Assembly (NCBI RefSeq): GCF_000003815.2
Contig: NC_049987.1
Span: 3,211,923-3,238,483, forward strand
Source: Branchiostoma floridae
Taxonomy: Eukaryota > Chordata > Leptocardii > Amphioxiformes > Branchiostomatidae
Direction of reading: 5' to 3'
Length of the DNA: 26,561 nucleotides
Position numbers and translations under genes: made by a program. The notes beneath the pieces are model-generated. The model saw only the letters and a list, made by a program, of their open reading frames with translations. It was not told the DNA's origin and ran no database searches. Position 1 is the stretch's first letter, and each line of letters begins with the position of its first letter. Positions 19,450-26,561 of this stretch are shown in pieces.

Positions 19450-20512
19450 ATAATATATGCTTAAGTTTAGTACCTATTGTGAGGTGTCGTGTTTACGAAT
19501 AACAGTTAGGGCCAGCGCACACGAGGAAAATTTCTGGTCGTCCGACAATGACATACGTCAAAGTCGTCAGTCAGCTTTCTGTTCACACGTACGGATATGG
19601 GACTCCCACTTGGCCCCTGCTTGCGCCAGACGTTGTAAAAGAACTGTTGACATGTGCATTTTAAATTTTGTTGTGAAAATGTTCTAGTACAAGTACTGTG
19701 TGACAGATGATGAGTCCCATGACACTGTTACATGTAGTTCTGCATATGATTCCGTCTCTCTCACCGTCTCCATTTTACTTCTTATCCTGTAGTTGTTCCA
19801 CAAACAGCTAGTTTCCCCGCTATTTTGTTCTTTGTCATGCTTAGGAAAAAAATCTCCGTAGATAAGAATACAAAAAAAACCGCAAAAATACTGGGAAATG
19901 GAAGATAAACATGTTTAAAAGAAGTAGCATGGGTTCAGAAAGCGCGGGAGAAAGCTCCTGCAGCCGGCAAACCGGTGCTGAGAAGCGACAGACGACGCGT
20001 TTTTGTTCACACGAGGAAAACAGTGCTAGCGTCGCAGACCTCCCGCCGGGTGTCGGAGAGCTGTCGTACGTCCACCCTGAGGTTGACGTACGACCGGACC
20101 ATAAAATATCTGTCGCCGACACCCCGGGGTCTTTTCACACGAAGCAAAATCGCGTCGTATGTCAAAGACGGACGACTTTGACGTACGACCGTCGGATATT
20201 TTCCTCGTGTGAACTGGCCCTTAGTGCATTCGACCCAGGATTTAGAGTTCCTGGTTTAGAATCCTCCCGAAATGCCGCCAGTGCTGTGCCCTTGGGAAAG
20301 ACACTTGACGTAACTTTCCTCCTCACTCCACTGCGGGGTACAAATGCGTACCTGACTTTTGAGGAGGTAAAATGAATACCTGACGGTTGAAGAGCTCAAA
20401 GACTGAAGAAGGGAGAGGGATGTGCTCTATTTTCTAATACATTGCCCTGGCCTAGTGGATAATGACCCACTGCCCCTTTCTATATCAAAAAGCTACTTTT
20501 ACATTTACCTTT
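19450..20512 (+). mobile_element. SINE split by a TIR element insertion
   Basis: The left part (19450-19508) matches 4990-5035. The right part (20221-20512) resumes at TTAGTGCATTCG and carries B box TGGTTTAGAATCC, CCCTTGGGAAAGACACTT, CCTCACTCCACTG, and the tail ending near CTTTTACATTTACC. The interruption from 19509 to 20220 is a separate element. Confidence 0.65.
19509..20220. mobile_element. 712-bp non-autonomous TIR DNA transposon (Harbinger/PIF-like MITE)
   Basis: The ends are inverted repeats. The left starts GGGCCAGCGCACACGAGG, and the right, reverse-complemented, starts GGGCCAGTTCACACGAGG. Similarity extends about 60 bases, including ACGTCAAAGTCGTC. It is flanked by TTA on both sides (19506-19508, 20221-20223), a 3-bp target duplication typical of PIF/Harbinger elements. 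Further copies of TTCACACGAGGAAAA or close variants lie inside (about 20003 and 20133). No transposase is encoded; the long frame at 19911-20375 crosses the right TIR and is not a gene. Confidence 0.75.
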
Positions 20513-20537
20513 TACCCTTTAGTTGAAAAAAAATAAG

Positions 20538-20600
20538 CATGTGAGAAAGTGGACATATGGTGACGAAGCGACATAAACACACGCGTGGTCTAAAAGGTCA
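20538..20600 (-). repeat. Dispersed repeat R1, inverted fragment
   Basis: GTGAGAAAGTGGACATATGG and CGACATAAACACACGCGTGG are the reverse complement of R1. It is very similar to 8686-8745 and, like it, is followed by a CCTTGGGTTT stretch. Confidence 0.5.
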
Positions 20601-20880
20601 TGCCATGACCTATCCTTGGGTTTTGTTTATTTAAACTGACATTTGGTCGCATACGTGGCAGTGCAAGTTGGACTGGGTTTCGGGCGAACGACATTTAGAA
20701 AAACAAATAAAGTACATGTAGATTTCCATGACCTCATATCTTCACTAAATTGTTTGAACATTAATATTTTCGATTGAAGTATTTGAAAAATATACCAAAT
20801 GTCATTAGGACCCATCCCCGACTTCTTAAGCTATGCTGTTTCAAACAAGATATAAGCTTTATTTTCGAAGGTGATAAATA

Positions 20881-21027
20881 NNNNNNNNNNNNNNNNNNNN
20901 NNNNNNNNNNNNNNNNNNNNNNNNNNNNNNNNNNNNNNNNNNNNNNNNNNNNNNNNNNNNNNNNNNNNNNNNNNNNNNNNNNNNNNNNNNNNNNNNNNNN
21001 NNNNNNNNNNNNNNNNNNNNNNNNNNN
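20881..21027. other. Assembly gap, 147 Ns
   Basis: Run of Ns. Sequence on either side is not obviously a simple repeat. Confidence 0.99.
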
Positions 21028-21860
21028 CTATTCAGAAAGGGAAGGAGGTTTTTGATGCCAACTTCAATGCCGTATAGCGCCTGAAGGGCTCATGCTAGGG
21101 TCACCAAACTTGGTAACTTTTTAGAAAATGTTGAAAGCCAACATTTTCAGTGAACAAAGTATGTTCATCATTTTTCATGTTACCATGGCAACGAAATTCT
21201 GACAGACATATTTATTACTAATTATTATTATTATTAAGTTTTCTAATTTTGCATTAAACGTTTTAAGGTTTTCTTAGCAGATATCAGTTGCTTATCACAT
21301 CTTATGAAATTCAACGTTAATTTCATGACTCAATATTCATAATTTATGCTAATTTAATGACGTCATCAGGCAAAATCCAAGATGGCGGCCGAGATTACCT
21401 AGATGACGTCATAATGTCGTCATATAACATGATAATAGCACAAAAGCTGTAATAATAATTTTGGCTTACATGTACAGCATTCTCTGAAAATTTCGTGATC
21501 CTACGATAAGTAGTTCAGGTGTGGGTCGCAAAAGTTTGTTTAAAAAAATGCTGGGGTCAGTTTTGACCCCACTGGACCATGCATAAACTTTCTAAGATAA
21601 CTTAATCAATAATAAGCCAATCTCGTTAAAAACGTATAAGAAGTTATAGGACATATATACAAACAAACTCATGGAACGAAATTTGTTTTCGACCAGAAAT
21701 GCCATAATGGTACACATCGATATACGCCTGGGGTCAGTTTTGACCCCATACGGTGGTTTGAGAGTTAAGAACATTGCTTCTCGGAGGGTTCTCAAGAGCA
21801 ACTGGTTACTACATATTAGGTGCGCTACCTGGTACTATACTGCACCTGGGGAGTAACGTA
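21028..21860. other. Repeat-like stretch with CRE/YY1 motifs and paired palindromes
   Basis: Contains an ATT microsatellite (about 21215-21236), TGACGTCA at 21358-21365 and 21404-21411, AAGATGGCGGC at 21379-21389, and GGGGTCAGTTTTGACCCC at both 21553-21570 and 21730-21747. ACCTGGTAC words repeat at 21825-21890. No exon recognised. Confidence 0.5.
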
Positions 21861-22650
21861 TATGGTGTGTTACCTGGTACCTATATGGCACCTTATTACC
21901 TGAAATTGTTATACCTTGAAAGTCGATACTATATGGTTTGGTGCAAACAAGCCATTGAAATGAAAAATACATTTCTTTTTGCAGTTGAGATGGCATAAAA
22001 AGACAGCGCTATCGCCAACGTATAAATCAACACCGTCTACGGCACGGAATAAGTCAGCTACATGTTTTCAATTTGTCACAGTATTTTCTATCTTGTGCAG
22101 GAAACATTTCCAAAGCACTAACAAAAACACAAGTGAATAATAGTTTCTCATTATAAACACTATCTACGCGCAACTTCATATACCTGTTGCGAAATGCTAC
22201 AAAACACTGGTAAAGTACCAGTCTTAAGAAACACAGGTAAATGAACCAGTTAATAAATACTAGAAAAACAGTCATATTGGAGGTGAAGATACCATATAAA
22301 AAATGTGCGATATTCTAATGAATACCTTATCTACATAACTAATAAAGACATTTCATACTTCTTTTGTGGTCAATTCATGGCAGAGGCTTCATATTGGAGA
22401 TATATAGGTTGCTTGAGGACAGGTGAATACAATGAAATACATCTTATGTTGAGACTCAAGTATATGCAATAAGGGAATACAAGGGACCCAACCCTCCTTG
22501 TCCGAAACAACTTCAGCTGCCTTATCAACATGTAATTACGTTAATATTAATACTATGGATGGAGTTATGTATCAGACTCATGTACTTATATCATTCTGAA
22601 ACTGCATTTTGTGATTGATACCAATCAACTTCTAAAATGCTATGTAAACC
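21860..22650. other. Stretch without a gene
   Basis: AT-rich. No frame with splice, signal or domain support. Confidence 0.4.
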
Positions 22651-22660
22651 CGTTTTTTTT

Positions 22661-22770
22661 GGGGGGGGGGGGGGCGAAATCGCTAAAGGGGGGCGAGACA
22701 GGGGGGCGAGATCACTAGCCGGGGGGCGAGATCACTAGCCGGGGAGGGCGAGATCACTAGTGAGATCGCT
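22661..22770 (+). repeat. G-tract array with 20-bp units
   Basis: A T8 run then a G14 run, then units of GGGGGGCGAGATCACTAGCC twice perfectly and about three times imperfectly. It lies directly at the start of duplication copy B. Confidence 0.85.
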
Positions 22771-22776
22771 GTCACA

Positions 22777-24316
22777 CCGGCACACAGTACCTTTGTGTAC
22801 CCTCCAGGCTGGCACATATTTCTGACGTTTCGTATGTTTGCCTGTAATTGTACCTAAGTCACTTCACATGGAAAGTTGACGTTCACGATAACCAATCACA
22901 CTTTTCTTCTGGTATCATTCAGACTTTAATTGACATCTAACGTTAAATCAACAAGTGGATCACCTTTGCAAACGTAGGAATCATAGTATGGAAGCTTTTT
23001 TTCAGTGACACCTTGTTCACTATCAAAGGGGTTCCCAAGTATCCATACGAATTTAACGGATCCACCACTAAAAACATACGAAATCCACAATGTTAACTTA
23101 TAGCAAAAATTGTAAAGTTATGTATTTCGTAAATCTCATATGGGCCTTATGCATTGTGTAAAACGCGTGTGCATTCCGTAAAACCCATATAAATTCTTAG
23201 AAATGAATACCTTGACACTCTCATGTATCAATTGGAGTGCGCTGTGTGGTTCACAATTGCCCCCTAGCAGTTCCAGACATCATTGCAGAAAAATCACCGC
23301 TAGCTGCACACGTCATTGTACTCGCTACTTGACCTCAATGACACGTGGCGATCGTCCAGATATCCCAATGACTAATTTCAAAACCGATTCTTTCATGCGA
23401 ACACAGACAATTTTACTTCGTACTCTCTTCTTGGTAAGGGAGCCATCGGAGTCTGTGCTCAGTCTTTTTGTTATAGATGTGCCTCTCAAAGTCGGGTTCG
23501 GTGTGGCTGTTACGGAGCAGTTTAGTAAGGAAAACAATGTTTGATTAGTCTCAATACGTGGGCGTGTTGATTTTGACTGTCTGACGCTGCCGTCATGGGT
23601 GACAAAAGGGTGCTCGAATTAACTAACAAACGTGCCATCTGCAACATGATCTCAACTACAGTGCGTCGCTTGGAAAGGGGGCAATAAATGATTGTTATGA
23701 CATCATCCATATATGGATTTCAAACTCAGATTTATCGTAAAAAAACTCAGAAATTCGACCTTGATACTGAAATGGCACTCTTTCTAGTCCTATTTTACAT
23801 CACGGTGGTCTTTGAAATTTTTCTCTCCCTTGATATGGAAACTAAAGCTGTATACCATTGATGAAATTTTGGGTACACGTACACGGGTTTAGGTACAGGC
23901 ATTTCACTTCACTTTATTGGAGTGTACTGTAGGAGGCACCTGTACCTGTATTGAAACAAACTTCATAAACTATCTGCAATTATCTATACGTCACACACGT
24001 AGCCATTTCAGTCATGAACTTTCTTCTTTGTATGGGGATTTTTTTTCAAGTTGCAAACCGAGTTTTCTTGATTTTCGACTGCTTGATCATCACACTTATT
24101 ATCGTTGCATTCGGGTTATGCTTATCTAAAGTTTAAAAAAAGGCTGCCCAATAAATGATTAGTGCTTTACTTTGTACATGTATACTTTGTACACCAGATA
24201 TTCAGGTGTAGACCTGTACCTAAACAATTATACAAGTACAGGTACTGGTATCAGGTATGCAGGCTAAGTAAAAACCATTCTAGTAGAAGTTTTGGCAGTT
24301 TATTTCGAGATTTTGG
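22777..24316 (+). repeat. Direct duplication, copy B
   Basis: Copy of 10086-11856 without the MITE. A frame from 23203 to 23544 ends in GFGVAVTEQFSKENNV; copy A keeps a similar end (EFGVAVTEQLSKENN). A short frame starting MGDKRVLEL at 23595 is open for 30 codons, while copy A has a stop at codon 9. Neither is recognised as a protein. Confidence 0.8.
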
Positions 24317-25490
24317 ATTTAGATCAAATATATCTATACATTCGCTACGCAAGTGGATAGAATGTAACACGAGATGTCAAAAAAAGCTGCAGTACCTTAG
24401 GAAGCTGCTAGGGGGCCCATTATCGAACTTGACCTTCATTTTCCTGACCCCTACCAACCTATTAAATATTATCAGGATCCATTCAAGGCTTCTCGAGTTA
24501 TGCATTCCACAAAGAAACGGATGCACACACTTGGCAAACTAACAAACGGACGCACACACTGGCAAACTACGTCGTAGTTGGCTGAAGTACGGCGTACATG
24601 AGTAATTGACAGGAATAAAAAATCACACACGTCAGTTGTTGAACTTTGAAATTTTGCTTCAAGTCATGCGAAGAGACGGGTTAACCATTTACAGTCAGGG
24701 TTTGACACGAACAGGTAAGAAGCTTTAAGATCTTTAACGTTGTCGCAACTTAGTTTGTCTCACAGGTAAGGCTATATTGACTAAAAAGATGCATAGCAAG
24801 TTGTTACACGTATACGTAGCTGGTATTTTGTACGAATGTCTTATGATTCTATGACCGAAACGACCAAAAGCTTGCCCTTAGGGCATTCTTCTGGTTTTCA
24901 AAATGGCGATAAATTAGAAAGTTACTAGAATGCTATTTTCAGTGCAGTGCACTTAGAAGAAATCACGTAATACATTAGGATAAGATAGTCAGTACGTATA
25001 CATAAGGATAAGTAAGAAGTACGTATACATGAAACGTTGCGAGTCAATGTGAGATATGAATTGGTAGGGTAGTTCAGCTCTGTCGCAGTATTGGTGAAAA
25101 TATGTCACAGTTGTGTTTTGACCAGAATAGCGAACCATAACGGGTTCTCTTGGCGTAGTTGAGTCATACCGTAATTCAAGAGACTTTAGCGTATATACTT
25201 CTATAAAATACGTCGTATTTCGCCCATGTACGCTTCCCCTTGTCACACTACGCCGTAAATATTTTCAGCAAGGGATAAAAGATGTTGAACTAGAGTTCCA
25301 CGAACACATACCGTCGCGAAATAAACCAGGTTTGTTATGTGGAATGATGTCTGTAGACTGTGTACCTCATTGCATTTTATTTTATGTGTATATTTGATAG
25401 AGTTCGTCGACCTCATACCTCCATGAAATATCAAGAGTTTGTGTAAATTAATTGTCATCAATTATTCAAATTAAGTCCTCATCTGCATAC
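24317..25490. other. Stretch without a firm gene, upstream of right paralogue
   Basis: Holds two plus-strand donor-like sites (ACAGGTAAGA near 24713, CACAGGTAAGG near 24764), an AATAAAAAAT near 24612 and CTATAAAATACG near 25202 followed by CACACTACGCCG at about 25245. The last word also occurs in the left gene's first exon, so part of the right gene's 5' region may lie here. Confidence 0.35.
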
Positions 25491-25552
25491 CATGTATATA
25501 ATCAACATCCTTGCCTACGCTGAAGATGAAAACTCTGCTTTCCGTGGTTCTG
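25491..25552 (+). promoter_or_regulatory. Candidate promoter and first exon of the right paralogue
   Basis: TATATAA lies at 25495-25501, followed about 25 bases later by CTACGCTGAAGA, which loosely resembles CTACGCCGAGA after the left gene's TATA box. A possible donor GGTAACC sits near 25551. The CAAGGTCA site found upstream of the other two promoters is missing here. An ATG at 25526 would give a short hydrophobic start (MKTLLSVVL) out of frame with the main ATG. Another candidate first exon ends at donor GTAAGA near 24715, downstream of AATAAAAAAT around 24612. Neither is certain. Confidence 0.3.
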
Positions 25553-25939
25553 GTAACCCCCTAGTTCCCTTTTAACTTCAATGCTTCATCTCCAATTTTT
25601 GGTCTGTAAAATTTAAAAAAAAAAAAAAACATGCTATACATAAATACAAAACTTATATTCGTTTCTTTATCAGCTTTATCAGGGTAGCCTTCGCAATTTC
25701 AGTAGTTTTCAGCCATAAATTGATTGATTTTTTGAGGGTCTATAAGGGGGTGCCCAGAACGCCATAACGACAAAATAGCTCAAGGGTCTAAAGTCTCTAA
25801 ACTATATGGCTGTTCATATTTCCACATACCTATCACACATACAAAGTATGAACTGATTTGGCTGCCCCCCATCTTCCAACCTCTGCTTGGTATTGCCTGT
25901 TTTTCTCATGCAATGACTCAACGACTCATTTGAAGTCGG

Positions 25940-26561
25940 CACTAAGTTCTTGTCTGTTATGGAAACTAAAATGTTTTCCTGGTTAAGTGATTTACAAACT
26001 TTTAACCATCGAATGTTGTCTTCGTTTTAGAATCGTGACCATGGGAAAGATCACTCTTGTCCTCTTGGTCATTTTCGTCAATGCTGCTACAGCCAACACA
26101 CGAACGTAAGTTCCTCTGACTGCATGAAAAATGGAGTTATTGTTTTGGTTTGAATGATGTTTTGTGGTATATCTCAAGATCGTCTGGATGAAGTGCAATG
26201 GTATTTAGCAGGTGGATAGGTAGGGCGATTTGGATGGTTAAAGTCTATTTCGAACGCCTGGTGATTGACTTTGGTACTACAGTAAGGATTTTCAAAATAT
26301 CCTTGGCGCTTAATGTTTTGTGGTCATGATATTTAAGTGGCACAATGGTTTATCGGTGTAAATATCGGCGCCCCCTTGCTGTTTTCTGTGGCCCTGCATG
26401 GTCGTTTACTTTTATTGGCGTCGTTTGTGTCTCCGGCCATAAATCTTAAGAACTTCAGGATGAATTTCGAGTACGTTTGATACGTTCTCAGCATACCTTG
26501 AGAACCTGTGGATTGAGGAGCTGTTGTGGACAGGAAGGTTCAGTTCGAAAATGGTACACCG
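25940..26561 (+). repeat. Right arm of inverted duplication (continues past window end)
   Basis: This is the counterpart of 15865-16850. Similarity begins around TTCTTGTCTGTTATGGAAAC (25950) and still continues at the last base, so the true right boundary is outside the window. Confidence 0.85.
26031..26105 (+). CDS. Signal-peptide exon of the paralogous secreted-protein gene (partial, runs off window)
   Basis: The acceptor CGTTTTAG ends at 26030. The exon starts AATCGTGACC, then ATG at 26041, and ends at donor GTAAGT (26106). It encodes 21 codons plus 2 nt of a signal peptide (MGKITLVLLVIFVNAATANTR), the same length and phase as the minus-strand exon at 16746-16682, with three conservative-looking substitutions (S to T, A to V, S to N). 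Substitutions are few and no reading-frame damage is visible, so the copy is probably functional. The next exon should lie beyond 26561, because the matching intron in the left copy is 1074 bp including a SINE. It is transcribed away from the left paralogue, making a divergent pair. Confidence 0.82.

Noticed and set aside
19911-20375. Longest plus-strand frame, 154 codons
   Set aside because: It runs from inside the MITE across its right TIR into the SINE, so it cannot be a real protein of either element.

Overview
The window is eukaryotic genomic DNA from an intron- and repeat-rich animal. The evidence is spliced GT-AG genes, TATA promoters, AATAAA signals, tRNA-derived SINEs, TIR elements, many mini- and microsatellites and two assembly gaps. 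Repeat style and unmethylated-looking CpG content fit a marine invertebrate, with amphioxus (Branchiostoma) my best guess. That is an inference from general character, not a diagnostic marker. There are no bacterial-style genes, and most long open frames here are chance or simple-repeat artefacts.

The main result is one complete spliced gene on the minus strand (about 17120 down to 13845). It has a TATA promoter at 17146-17152, a noncoding first exon and four coding exons (16746-16682, 15607-15479, 15000-14921, 14195-14002). The stop codon is followed by an AATAAA signal at 13869-13864. All coding junctions keep frame and give a 155-residue secreted protein with 10 cysteines after the signal peptide. 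I do not recognise the family. A paralogue starts on the plus strand at 26031, with its signal-peptide exon at 26041-26105, and runs out of the window. The two genes are divergent arms of an inverted duplication about 9 kb apart. A third, similar promoter/first exon lies on the minus strand at 2449-2527 with no recognisable paralogous coding exons below it.

Layout: 1-700 has one weak candidate terminal exon. 700-1165 is a hairpin-forming 28-bp minisatellite. 1490-3560 holds a diverged direct duplication around the orphan promoter. 4534-4719 is an AGT trinucleotide array. 4985-5250 is a SINE. 5280-8680 is dominated by CTTTCCG-rich degenerate repeat and a roughly 300-bp palindromic tandem array. 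8825-9290 is a 145-155-bp tandem repeat. 10086-11856 and 22777-24316 are a large direct duplication; the first copy carries a palindromic MITE-like insertion. 12559-12858 is a 38-bp minisatellite. 13845-17170 is the complete gene. 17283-17490 is a dispersed repeat. 18530-19190 is a roughly 200-bp tandem repeat. 19450-20512 is a SINE split by a 712-bp TTA-flanked TIR element. 21030-21850 is repeat-like sequence with CRE/YY1 motifs. 22661-22770 is a G-tract array. 25490-26561 is the start of the second gene.

The interpretable biology is a small, locally amplified family of secreted cysteine-rich proteins. At least two promoters share a TATA box plus an upstream CAAGGTCA nuclear-receptor half-site. 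The locus has been reshaped by inversion, duplication and transposable elements.
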